Origin: Anthostomella pinea
Lineage: Eukaryota; Ascomycota; Sordariomycetes; Xylariales; Xylariaceae
DNA length: 64,000 nucleotides
NCBI GenBank assembly: GCA_963556695.1
Contig: CAUWAG010000018.1
Location: 2,108,001-2,172,000, forward strand
Reading direction: 5' to 3'
In this document: positions 1 to 9,483 of the stretch, in pieces
Position numbering within the stretch: position 1 is the stretch's first letter
Layout of the letters: each line of letters begins with the position of its first letter
Notes under the pieces: model-generated
What the model was told of the DNA's origin: nothing
The model's input: the letters and a program-made list of their open reading frames with translations, nothing else
The model's database searches: none
Made by a program: the position numbers and the translations under genes

Positions 1-91
1 CATCTTAGGTTGGCAAACCTCAATGACTTCGTCTTGGAGCATCCTGAAAGTCATTCAGGAGCTCCAAGTAAGTTGAAGAACAACTATCATA

Positions 92-1861
92 ATGAAGAGA
101 CTATCGTCAGTGTCATTGCTGTCCTGGTGGGGTATCGCGCGAGGTGCACAGGAGGTATTTCAAGCTGCGCCGCCTCCCCGCACGAGCTTCAGCGACCCAG
201 CATGCCAGCAGACAATCTTCCAGCACGACTATGGCAACAGCTACGGCGCCCCCTATGTCGGGCCCTACTCCCCGCCCAGCGACTGCAACTTCACCACGAC
301 CATCTTCAATATGAGTGTCGTCTCCAGCGGCCGGCAATACGACCGACTCGCGACGCTGTGGGTCGGCGACATCGAGGTCTGGCGCACGTCGACCGCGATG
401 CCGTCGCAGTCGGGGATCCACTGGTCGTTTCAGAAGGACATGACGGTATGGGATGCGCTGCTCCGGACGGACGCAAAGATAATCTTTGAGCTTAATAATG
501 TCATTGATGGCGATCGGTACACCGGCTTCTTTAATGTGACGCTGGAGGCACTGTACTTCGACGATGTGTATGAGGCGGGGTGCCACCCGGCGGAGCAGAT
601 CTTGCCCATCTCAACACTTTCGTCGTCCAAAAACATGACCTCGGTCTTCACTCTGCCTGGTGACAGTGGCGCAGTCGACCTGACGTTTCCGAGGAACACG
701 AAGACGGCCGTCGTCTCGATCATGGCGTCTGGGAATGGCGCTGAGGCGTTCTGGTTCACGAATGTGCCGACTGAATATGTCAATACGTTCCCAACTAACG
801 AGGGCTGGCTGTACGGATACAGCCCCTTTCGCGAGGTGCAGCTGCTCATTGACGGCCGGCTTGCAGGTGTCTCGTGGCCCTTCCCAATCCTCTTTACCGG
901 CGGGGTGGATCCGGGAGCATGGCGGCCCATTGTTGGCATAGACGCTTTCGAGCTGCCTTCGTTTGAGATAGACGTGACGCCTTGGATGGGGCTATTGACC
1001 GATGAACTGCCGCACACTTTTCAACTTCAAGTTGTTGGGTTCGACACCTCAGTCCCGGGCGGGGTCGGCCCTGTCGGGGACAACTGGTGGGCTTCTGGTT
1101 CTGTGTTTGTCTGGATCGACGACACAGTTGAGCAGACGACAGCAACAGAAGTCATCAGCGACACGCCTGCACCCCTGTTCGACTTCCAACCCAAAGTTGG
1201 GACTTACCTCGCCAATAACGGTACTGTTACTAATACGTCTTTATACTTCGCATTGACTGCAAACCGAAGCCTCACGATATCATCCACGATCACAAGTGGC
1301 GGAGAAAGTCGCGGGGTATCCTGGGTCCAGGCCATCTCATATTCCAACATCCAGAACATGACCGACCTCGCATTCAACCAATCCTTAGCCATGGTCACCT
1401 CAGGAAGCCATTCCAGCTCGGCTTCTGACATCATCTCGCGCTACACGTACCCGATGAACCTCTTCAGCGCCTACGTCGTGCAGTCCACAGGCGCGACCTC
1501 GAATCCGGGATCGGTCTTCTGCATGGTCGACCGGAGCAAGGTTGTTGACGGTGTCTCTACGTTGCCGCTGCTTACTGGCACATCATCATCCTCTGAGAGC
1601 TTGAAGACTAGGCAGAATGTAACTTCTGACTACCATTGGAACTCGACCATCGTGGAGGGCACTGCAGGTCTGGACACTATGGATGGGGAGGTCTGGTTGT
1701 CTTACTCTGGTGCTCCGGGGGCCAGTTCGGGGGTGACTGGTTATCACCGTTACGCGAAGGAGAAGAACGACAATGTGATAGCAGACGAGGAAGGGTGGTT
1801 TGAGATACCTGTTCCGAGCACGGAACCATTGCCAGTCGTGCAAGGGGAGCCGGAAGTTTAG
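92..1861 (+). CDS. PNGase A-like peptide:N-glycanase, secreted
   Basis: Predicted secreted amidase of the PNGase A family, which hydrolyses the bond between N-glycan and asparagine on glycopeptides. Seen: one uninterrupted 589-codon frame, a hydrophobic signal-like N-terminus (about residues 1-18) and many N-x-S/T sequons. Family blocks are present in order: GRQYDRLATLWVGD near residue 80, YGYSPFREVQLLIDG near 240 and GGVDPGAWRPIVGIDAF near 270. The C-terminal third is the Ser/Thr-rich beta-sandwich part. The start at 92 is chosen because it supplies the signal peptide. The stop is TAG. Length fits fungal members, and no intron is needed. Function is inferred from family resemblance only; activity on plant or self glycoproteins cannot be told apart. 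Intact, so probably expressed. Confidence 0.87.
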   Translation: MKRLSSVSLLSWWGIARGAQEVFQAAPPPRTSFSDPACQQTIFQHDYGNSYGAPYVGPYSPPSDCNFTTTIFNMSVVSSGRQYDRLATLWVGDIEVWRTSTAMPSQSGIHWSFQKDMTVWDALLRTDAKIIFELNNVIDGDRYTGFFNVTLEALYFDDVYEAGCHPAEQILPISTLSSSKNMTSVFTLPGDSGAVDLTFPRNTKTAVVSIMASGNGAEAFWFTNVPTEYVNTFPTNEGWLYGYSPFREVQLLIDGRLAGVSWPFPILFTGGVDPGAWRPIVGIDAFELPSFEIDVTPWMGLLTDELPHTFQLQVVGFDTSVPGGVGPVGDNWWASGSVFVWIDDTVEQTTATEVISDTPAPLFDFQPKVGTYLANNGTVTNTSLYFALTANRSLTISSTITSGGESRGVSWVQAISYSNIQNMTDLAFNQSLAMVTSGSHSSSASDIISRYTYPMNLFSAYVVQSTGATSNPGSVFCMVDRSKVVDGVSTLPLLTGTSSSSESLKTRQNVTSDYHWNSTIVEGTAGLDTMDGEVWLSYSGAPGASSGVTGYHRYAKEKNDNVIADEEGWFEIPVPSTEPLPVVQGEPEV

Positions 1862-2350
1862 ACGTCTCAAACGAATGGGTCGTACATAGTAACATAGGAC
1901 CAGAACAAGAGCAAATACTACATCGAATGGACCCCATCTGACCCATTATCTGTTTGTTCTATGCATCAGGGCTCGCTCTACATGGACGTGTGCTCTCAGA
2001 GACTCTAGAGTCTAGATACCCTTCCCTGGCTATACCCGCCAAGCCCGGCTCAAAGATCCACAAATTCTCCGCCGTCCCGGTGGCACGGCATCGTGGCCGG
2101 ACCTCGGGACTATTCAGGCCCAGAGGTTTCTAGTGCAGCTACGAATCAGGCCATCGTGGGTCACATCGTATCCACCAGTACGCAAGCCTAATTTCGTGAA
2201 CTCTCTCTTCTTCATCCCGCACAAGGCATGGACGCTGCTTCTTGAACCAGTCCTTCCCGTTTTCCGTTCGCTTGCAGGTTGCGAAATCTGACTAACTATT
2301 TAGACTACTGTGTTTTTAGCAATCGCAGCGCCTCAGCTCGAGTCGCGACA

Positions 2351-3103
2351 ATGTCATCGATAACAACAGCCATCCCAACCGGCGCCATCGGACCTGGTGT
2401 CTCGGTCCGGCCCCAACGGAACACACGCACTACCAATGCGCCAACGACACCGCCGGCACCGCCGCATCCGACTTTCAGACAATCTGCTGCAACGGCGACA
2501 TCGTCAACGTCGCCAAGCCCATCTGGTGGCCGCAGGCGCTGGAAGACAGGAGCGTCTACCTCGCCGACATGGTCTGCTGCCAGGGCTCCGTCCGCGGCGT
2601 CGCCACGACACAGACGGAGTGCAACGGCGGACAGCGCCCGACGCCGCTGGCTAGTCTGGCAAATACTAATACGGATAATGCGGCGTCGACGCCGACGGGC
2701 GGGCTGTTTTTGGGCGTATACGGCGAGTGGGGTGGGGATGGCGGAGGTCACGCTGCCGGCGGCGGATGTTGCGGCGGCGGTGGCGGTGACAACGGCGGTG
2801 ACGACTACGGATGTGCTTGGGGATCTGTTTACGGTTACGCCGGACGCGAAGACGGCTACTTCATCGACGACGAGTTCATCGACGGGTCCCGCCGCAACTG
2901 GGAATGGTGTGTCTAAAACGGTTTCCGTTGCTGCTACGGCTGCGGACAGCTCGACAGGAACTACATCACAGAGTCCCACGCCCAGTGCGACAGCGACGGC
3001 TTCTACGCCATCATCATCGGGGGCCACGAATGTTCGTAACGTTTCTCGAAGTGTTGTTCTCCTAGCACTTGGGCTCGCCTCTTCGGGCCTGTTTTGGAGC
3101 TGA
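2351..3103 (+). pseudogene. Ser/Thr-rich, probably GPI-anchored protein, frame broken twice
   Basis: No single frame explains this locus. The ATG at 2351 opens one frame (MSSITTAIPTG). The convincing middle part lies in the next frame (about 2395-2690), with Cys-rich text such as HYQCANDTAG, DFQTICCNGDIV and ADMVCCQGSV. After about 2695 the reading returns to the first frame, giving GVGMAEVTLPAADV, then a long Ser/Thr/Ala tail and a hydrophobic end (VVLLALGLASSGLFWS) before TGA, as in GPI-anchor signals. The Cys-rich head, S/T linker and GPI tail resemble uncharacterised fungal surface proteins; I do not recognise a named family. The two shifts compensate each other. No intron of normal size fits either point, so this is a pseudogene or carries two sequence errors. 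Confidence 0.5.
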
Positions 3104-3664
3104 TGCTCGACTTCTTGTCTGTCTTTGACCGAAACAGACGTCTGGCCCTCATACCAACCTCAAAGGCCATTGTACGATGGATTTGTTTCTGCTACAGCTG
3201 CAAGTGGCAGCGCTTCGATCGTGTACTAACCCAAGATACATGAGTGGGCATGTGCGATTCGTCGTCCATACCTGAAGCCACAAGCATGCTACGGTAGTCT
3301 CATCAGAGCATGCACTAAACTCTAACGTGAGAAGCTGACTCACTGACTGCTGTTATCAGCCCTCCATGAACAATACCAACCAGGTCATGAGGCGGCGCTG
3401 TCTTGGTGGTGGTCTTTGGCAAGCCTTTCCCATAAGTAGTCCAGGCCGCCTGCGCAGCTCCCAAGGACCCAGATACACACATACGATTTATTTTATTTTT
3501 AAGCTCCTCGACCGGAAGGGAGGAGCCACTCATCTCTGTTCTACATCCCTCATAGTTGTTGAATTCTTGCCACTCGTCGCTTTTTAATACCTGATCACCA
3601 AAGACCGCAGCCCACCATATCGACGATACCTCAACGTCACAGCAACGGGCTCATTGGCGACCAT
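3104..3664. other. Intergenic, no gene seen
   Basis: No supported coding region. It holds the small inverted-repeat motif listed at 3503-3526. Confidence 0.5.
3503..3526 (-). repeat. Short hairpin motif, copy 1
   Basis: Seven-base inverted repeat (GCTCCTC / GAGGAGC) with a 10-base loop. On the minus strand it is followed by TTAAAAATA. A related motif lies on the plus strand at 5593-5616 with a paired change in the stem. Nature unknown; it may instead be a protein-coding remnant (GSSL-VEEL on both). Confidence 0.35.
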
Positions 3665-3802
3665 CATGTCGAGGACTAGAAGCACCGTTTCAACAGCATC
3701 TTAGCCAAGCCCAGCGAAGTAGTAAAGCCGTAATCACCAATAAGCACCACGTCCTAGACATCGTCCTTCTTTAGCTGCTTTAGCCCGATAGAATTCTGCA
3801 TC

Positions 3803-4188
3803 ATGACCTGGTGTTTCCCCTGCGTGACCTTCGGCAAGACCTACCACCGCCTGCACAAGAGCGGCATCTTGACCGATACGATACTACGAATCGATCGATA
3901 TCTCCGTAGGTGCCCTCGACGTGCCGAATCCATGTGTGGGACCCATGCTGACAAGTTTCGACTTTAGCGCTTGCTCCTTTGCGGCTCCTCCTGCGCCGGT
4001 CTCCACTGAATCCTCACCTCGATGCAGCGAGCGAATATGCGCGAGAAGTACAACTTTTAGGGTACCTGTCTCGTTATATCGCTTTGTCGTTCCGCTATGG
4101 ATGCTGCTCTCACGTACAGCAGGAAAGGGAGGCGGCGCACCGCGAGCCCATGCCGAGCGCTGGCGGCGACGCACAGAAGTGTAACTAA
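3803..4188 (+). pseudogene. PLAC8 (Cys-rich) family protein, decayed
   Basis: Remnant of a PLAC8-family membrane protein; in fungi these are small Cys-rich proteins of uncertain role. Seen: from the ATG at 3803 the frame reads MTWCFPCVTFGKTYHRLH, the CxxxPC...FGKT block typical of PLAC8. Further on come CGSSCAGLH, NMREKYN and, in a shifted frame, YGCCSHVQQEREAAHRE, the family's C-terminal CC...QQE-E block. The stretch has in-frame stops, including TGA after GLH where the family has Trp, TAG after KYNF where the family has Gln, and a frameshift near 4065. Both named stops are explained by a single C:G to T:A change. The N-terminal part is not clear; traces may begin near 3665. Certainly non-functional as written. 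Confidence 0.65.
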
Positions 4189-4189
4189 G

Positions 4190-4930
4190 GCGCCGGCCGC
4201 AATGGACATGAAGCCTCTCGAACAGCATGATCGATTTGCTTCTGTGCTTCCTATGCTGGTATCTGGACGTCTGGGCATCCAGTCAAGCCACGGACGCGTA
4301 GACGCTACCCGCATCTGGAGGATCGTCTAGGGTTGTAAGGACTTATCAAGATGACGCAGTATGCCTTATAAGTTCCGAGCAATCCTCAAGATCCATCTGG
4401 AATATAAATAATTGATCTACCAAGGCTGTCAATCATTGGTGATCCATCGCAAGGATGTAGGCACATACAGGATGAGTGGTTCTACAGGCCAGATGGGCCT
4501 ACACCCGAACCTCCCTCCTACTACACCATCACCCATTTAAGAGACCTCGAGTACTTGTTCTCAGTCATCAGTGCCTAGAAAATACCAAAGACTTCTCAGT
4601 CTGAATTGCTACACATATGTGAGATTTCAAACCGTTCTGTATTGAAAGGAAAGAGAAGAAGATCTCTGGGGGAGAAGCCCCCATATGTACAGGTGTGCCA
4701 TCAGGGTGACCAGATAATCATACGATAATGGCGCCAGGATCCTGGTGGCCTGAGGGTGGGCTGACTGCCCTGAAGCTAAACCCATTAGCGCATTCAGCCC
4801 CGAAAGCCTCAGCCTGGTATGATATCCAACAACATATCACTTCATCCCGTCTCAAACTCTCAGTACGATTAATTTTACAACTATAAACCTCCGAGTCTCG
4901 ATTCAACCAGTCAACAGATTGTGCATACCT
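4190..4930. other. Intergenic, no gene seen
   Basis: No coding signal on either strand. Probably promoter-side DNA of the small secreted-peptide gene that follows. Confidence 0.4.
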
Positions 4931-4941
4931 TCCACATCAAG

Positions 4942-5389
4942 ATGTAGTACACTGTAGCCGACATCACCTTGTTCTTAGGCCTTATCTCCACTGTGAGCGC
5001 AGTTCCCAGCGCGAACGCAAGGCGTGTAGATGCCAGTCAATTCAATCCTCGCGGAGAGTACGTGTTTGGCCCATACCCCTGGCCCAAGAATGATATCCAA
5101 ACCCGCCGTCACGCCCGTCAACAGTCCATCCAAGAAAGACCCAGAGTTTGCCAGCTAACGGAGCTATAGGGGCTGTGGGGTTTATCACGTCACCCAGGAC
5201 CTCTGTACCAAGGCGTGCCCGTCCAGCGGCAATTGTGTCCACATCTTTGCAGGGACTGTGTGCGAATGCGATACAACGGGCAGCGTTAGCAATACGAGCC
5301 CTTCTGGCGATGACACCGACTCCGATATGAGCGAGTTTGATAATGACAGCGACCACGACTCCCAGGACCATCCGTGGGATGTTATTTGA
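4942..5389 (+). pseudogene. Defensin-like (CSalpha-beta) small secreted peptide, stop at codon 2
   Basis: Two-exon gene. Exon 1 (4942-5057) encodes a hydrophobic signal-like stretch ending ...TVSA and a short pro-region. A 112-nt intron (5058-5169) has a GTACGT donor, a GCTAAC branch site and a TATAG acceptor, and keeps phase. Exon 2 (5170-5389) encodes six cysteines spaced C-x9-C-x3-C-x5-C-x8-C-x1-C, the CxxxC plus CxC signature of CSalpha-beta peptides (defensins). An acidic Asp/Ser-rich tail follows to TGA at 5387. The only sensible ATG (4942) is followed directly by TAG (4945-4947), so translation from it gives nothing; no other in-frame ATG gives a signal peptide. Antimicrobial activity is inference from the cysteine pattern. 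It may be a recent null allele, since all else is intact. Confidence 0.6.
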
Positions 5390-5592
5390 ATGACTACTGT
5401 GGCCGACGTCAGACCATTAATGCTACCGCCTTTGTATGAATAGTAACAGGACTCGAGAATGCTGACAAGAAGCAAACGCCGCGGGAAGAGGCGCTTCAGT
5501 GCTTTTAATGTTCGGAATCACGAAACAGGGGGGTTGCAACACACTGATAGCTGATCTAAACTTTTTGGTGTATTTTAGGGCATTGGGATTTG

Positions 5593-5616
5593 GCTCTTCC
5601 CTGGCGGTCGAAGAGC
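5593..5616 (+). repeat. Short hairpin motif, copy 2
   Basis: GCTCTTC / GAAGAGC inverted repeat with a 10-base loop, followed by TTAATAATA. Compared with 3503-3526 the fifth stem pair changed from C-G to T-A on both sides. Function unknown. Confidence 0.35.
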
Positions 5617-5798
5617 TTAATAATACGATCAATCGCTGGTCTAAATTTGATTGTTACACTATCAACGCGATCAAGTCTGGAGTGAACCAGTTATCTCTAA
5701 AAGCGAAGTCCGCATCGTGGGGTTTTGCTTCATCGCACGAGCATTAGAAATCTCACGCCAGGAAGCTTGAGGCCGGAACTTTCATTGTTCGAGGTCTA

Positions 5799-6105
5799 AA
5801 GCTGTCCCATGGCGGAATTCGTGTAGATCTTGCCCTCCCCAATGTAACCGGTCAGGAGTTCGTTGTCTTCTTTGCCCCAGTGCATCGGCGTCCCGAGGAA
5901 CAGCACACCCCTGAGCAAAACCCCACTGCCCTTCCGCTCTTCAGCCACGACAAGTGTCTCTAGCCTTCGAAAAGCTGAGGTCCAAGAGATATGCGTCGAG
6001 CTGGACACCGGCCGCCGAGTTCCCCATCAGAAACAGGTCAATCGATCTATAGCCGTCTCCAGTGACAGATTCTCCTTGATAGAGGTGGCGCGGTCTTGGA
6101 GAGAA
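5799..6105 (-). pseudogene. Alpha/beta-hydrolase-like fragment
   Basis: Two overlapping minus-strand frames together read like the middle of an alpha/beta-hydrolase domain. One carries DLFLMGNSAAGVQLDAYLL (a G-x-S-x-G type nucleophile elbow, GNSAAG). After a shift near 5960 the other carries VLLRGVLFLGTPMHWG, resembling the ILFLGTPH block of fungal lipase/NACHT-linked hydrolases. There is no start and no C-terminal part. It lies tail-side of the 2EXR remnant on the same strand. Identity is tentative. Confidence 0.35.
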
Positions 6106-6180
6106 ACGAACAAATGGTAAGAAAGGTTGCGAACAGATATAGTATACTGTTTCGTTCTTGCAATCCAATTCTACGTTCGG

Positions 6181-7325
6181 TCATGCCGTGAGCCATGGCC
6201 CATGGCTTTGGCCTCCTCTTCTCCCTCCCCTGATCGGCCTCCCCGTTATCCTACCCCGTCGAGGACCGCCTCCATCGGGCAGGTAGCACTTCTCCGCGCA
6301 GTATCGAAACATGAGCCTGGGATCAAATACGGGCATGGCTGCAAGCTGTGCCTGCACCCATGTGTGACGTTCGTTGAGAGGTCTTGTCCGCCAATCGATC
6401 GGTCCATTGTTGAATGGATCTGAGAGCTGGTAGCTGTTCTCGCCGAGCCATATCTCATCAAGTAGGCTTCGGGGCACTTTAAAGTACAAGCATAAGAGCC
6501 ACATCCAAGTCTTAGTCAATGCTTTGCTCCACGCGGCCACGCGTGCCTGATATCCCTAGGCGGCGTCAAGGGTATCCGAGAAGAATTGTAAGGATTCCGG
6601 ATCTTGTAAAGCTCCTGGCCCGTAGCTTACCCCGGCGTCTCTGAACTTGGAGAGAGTGTATAGATCTTTGAGGTCGACTAGTTTGATCGTCTCCTCCCCC
6701 AGTGTCCCAAAGACACCCGAATGTGCGGCATTGCTCCTCGCCATGTGAAGCTCGATGATATTCAAAACGACGTAGCAATGCTTCAAACGTCCGAAGGTCA
6801 TCAGATAGCCCGTTAACATAGAACCGCCGGGAAACCCAAATGCCAAATTAGAGCCATCACTCGCGCTAGGATGGATCAGCTCAGATAAACCCGCAGCTCT
6901 CTTAGCGAGCCACAGAGAGAGGCGAGTGGAGTTCCTCGCATGCTGGCAAAATCGACATCGTAGGCCCTGTACCAGTGAAGGTGCACAATATCAATGCGAG
7001 GGCGAATCCGGAGATCCATGTTGCAATTATGGGCATCCCAGTTGGGATAGTGCACACTAGCTGCGTTGGTATGCTCCCCCGTGACGCAGGCGGCGATCCC
7101 GAGTACCACTTCACGGGCCTCGCGACACACGGCAGAGATCACAGGCAGTCGTCTGTCGCGGATAGAGGTGAACTGTAGATCGCATCGCTTTGGTATGGTG
7201 CTGTGATATGTTTTTACTGGCATGTCCATTTCGACGACGCGGCGGGGAAGGCAGCATTCCCATATCATGAGTCGCAGCTCCGCCGGCAGGGCTGCGAAGT
7301 GATGGAATACTATGGTGTCTGACAT
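6181..7325 (-). pseudogene. 2EXR-domain protein, broken
   Basis: Starts at the ATG at 7325 with FHHFAALPAELRLMIWE, followed by PVISAVCREAREV: the 2EXR (F-box-like) domain found in large fungal families of unknown role. The first frame ends at TGA near 6897. The same protein seems to continue one frame over (IHPSASDGSNLAFGF, then KHCYVVLNIIELHMARS and KFRDAGVSYGPGAL). It meets TAG near 6558 and stays open in that same frame to 6181 (WLLCLYFKVPRSLLDEIW, FDPRLMFRYCAEKC). So one frameshift and one amber codon separate three segments that read as one protein of about 370 residues. I see no intron with good sites that would remove the shift. Probably a pseudogene. Confidence 0.6.
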
Positions 7326-7329
7326 TTCC

Positions 7330-7680
7330 CGATGGGTACATTAACAGTCACCAATGGCCACAGCAGACATAGGCTTTCGGGGGACTGATCTCGTCCCAGA
7401 GTCGAAAAACCAGAACAGCCTATTTGAAACGAAAGCTTACATGTAACCCCAAATAAAACTCATCGGCCAGCCTGATAACCAACGTCTTGACGTACCCCGC
7501 ATCTACTGCAGGCACTCATGTTACGGTACCCCTCTCTCGTTGCGACATAAAGGGGGCCGTTCGGCGTAATTATGATCCAGGAATGCCCACGACAAGATGG
7601 GGGTAGCTCGAGGTGTATCGGTCGACTGCTGCGCCTCCAGCAAGTCACGCATCTCCCTCAAGGCATATCCACTAAAACCA
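7330..7680. other. Intergenic, no gene seen
   Basis: No supported feature. Ends in the left target duplication of the MITE. Confidence 0.4.
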
Positions 7681-7681
7681 A

Positions 7682-7971
7682 GAGTCCTGCTATTTGCACC
7701 TTGTTAGAATTTCTTATTTCCAACTTGTCTCCAGTGTCCACACCCCACCTGCCAGCCAATACAGCTTCCTATCTCAGCACAACTATACTAACAACTGCGC
7801 CGACAACATGACTGCGACGATAACTGCAACGACAACTGCGACGACAACTGCACCGACAACGTCAATCTAATGGTAAGCCGTAAGCTTGGCGGATAGCCCG
7901 CTGTCAGCTGTGATGGAAGTGGAAACAAGGTGCAAATAAGGAGTACTGGCAAGGTGCAAATAGCAGGACTC
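7682..7971. mobile_element. hAT-type MITE, 290 bp, with 8-bp target duplication
   Basis: Perfect 22-bp terminal inverted repeats: 7682-7703 begins GAGTCCTGCTATTTGC and 7950-7971 is its reverse complement. The element is flanked on both sides by the same 8 bases, AAAACCAA (7674-7681 and 7972-7979). An 8-bp duplication is the known hallmark of hAT transposition. There is no transposase frame. The interior carries a degenerate ACAACTGC-type tandem repeat (about 7790-7860). A subterminal second copy of the GGTGCAAATA motif sits near 7928. A relative of its right end is at 14147-14189. Confidence 0.85.
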
Positions 7972-8128
7972 AAAACCAAACCATTCACCTAGCCTCAGGT
8001 CGCCACCAAAGCGATGTTATCCAGGCATCGACCGGCTGAACAACCATGTAAACACATTTCCCCCCAAACACAGACATCCATGTACCAGCGCAAGACCCTA
8101 CTTACCATCGACGCCGCAAACTCTCAGT

Positions 8129-8390
8129 CTACCAAGCATCTTCTCTTGCTACACTGGTTCCCACCTCGAAGTGAAAACAGTATAGGATGATGCTAAACTT
8201 GATGACTCGAATGTAGTCGAATCGTCTCGGGTCTCTCTCCAAGCTCTTGGCGACGGTTGGGAGGTCCATGCCGGAGAGAGACAGGATCGCGAATTTTTTC
8301 CTCTCTGCGATGGCTTGGAACTCCTTGCTCAGGGTGGCCAAAGCCGCACCAGCGTGGCCAATCGACGACCTCTGTTGGTAGATACGCCAT
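8129..8390 (-). pseudogene. F-box-like protein fragment
   Basis: The minus-strand ATG at 8390 opens MAYLPTEVVD, typical of the start of a fungal F-box (LPxEVV). In the next frame the text continues ALATLSKEFQAIAER and KFAILSLSGMDLP, ending RRFDYIRVIKFSI. This matches the layout of fungal F-box-like proteins, where the F-box is followed by 'S-EWQ-IER-TF--L-L'. A frameshift near 8360 separates the parts and the protein stops after about 120 residues, far short of the usual 400-600. Likely a truncated relic. Confidence 0.4.
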
Positions 8391-9480
8391 CTTGTTATGG
8401 CTTGGTGACTGGCCGGTTGTGGGTGCTGCTTTGGAAGGTAAGCAGGTGAGAAGCAGAGGAGGCATTGGATCATGAAGACGAAAACTGGGGTCATGGTAAA
8501 TTAAACTAGATACAGAAGGGTGGGATATGCGTAAAATGTGTATACGCCAGCGCCTCCTCGATCCAGTCGATGGTATGACAGGGACAGGGATGGGGCCCAG
8601 CCAACTGTCAGTCCAGCTGGAAGCACAGTCAAGATCGCTGCCTTCGAGCTGATCGTCTGCACGGAGTTCTTCTTGTACGAGGGCCTCTTCCTCGCAGTAC
8701 TGGATCTTCACATTTCCCAGATCGGGACAAGCGTTGCCTTCGAGATGGCATAGATATGCCATGTGCCGGGACATACTGACAGTGACATCTTCGTTTGAAG
8801 AGGACTGCAAGCATCCCCGATGCAGCACATCACTGCCCGTGCGGTCATCGCAATCCTTGAAGAATTGTCGTAACCCACGATACTAACTAACGCCAACCGT
8901 GTCAGATTGGATCAATCAACAAGACAACAAAGCGATCAGGGGGTAGTGACCGAGCTGGGGAGTTGCGGTGCGAAGCCAAGTGGACTTCTTTGAGGTGTAG
9001 ATTAAGCATCAGCTTGGGCTTGGTTCCCTGAGACTAGTGTTTAAGCGGACCTCGTCCAGTTCCATCTTGACCTCGCGGAGGCTGGCGAGGGATTACTGAG
9101 GCAAGCATTCCATTTCCCACAGTCGCTACGACACCATCCAGATTCTTCATGTCGACGTTGCCTATGTATGGGCTACCTGCTTTGCCACCCGTCTTAACGT
9201 CCATGATGCGGTCTATGTTGCCAACGGTGTTGCTTATACCACGAGGACCGAGCAGAGGGCCGCCCACTCCAACATTGCCACGGGTCCGGGCTTCTGCAAC
9301 TTCAGGGAACGATCCGCAGGTATTGACGGAACCACCGTTCCAAGGAAGGGCAGCCACAAGACCTTGTTCGATAATCAACTTGGCCATGATCTCGTCGGCA
9401 ACCATGAGACAACCCCAGAGAGCTGTGATCGTACCTCGGTTTGCACAACGCCCAGTCCACCTCGCCGGAGTCTCCGATCA
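8391..9480. other. No gene supported
   Basis: Open frames of 120-210 codons occur on the minus strand (8193-8828, 9034-9405) but show no family motif, no good start context and no splice support. The 9034-9405 frame is Gly-rich. Left unannotated. Confidence 0.35.
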
Positions 9481-9483
9481 GTA

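Noticed and set aside
2279..3103. Taking the long 274-codon plus frame as the true protein
   Set aside because: Its middle is Arg/Thr-rich nonsense typical of a shifted frame, while the neighbouring frame there gives sensible Cys-rich text.
9034..9405. Gly-rich 123-codon minus frame as a gene
   Set aside because: No family motif, no signal peptide, no splice support; composition alone can keep this frame open.
9440..9482. Rab-like P-loop text LLLIGDSG next to the pogo element on the minus strand
   Set aside because: The following residues do not give GKS or any further GTPase motif; a chance match of eight residues.
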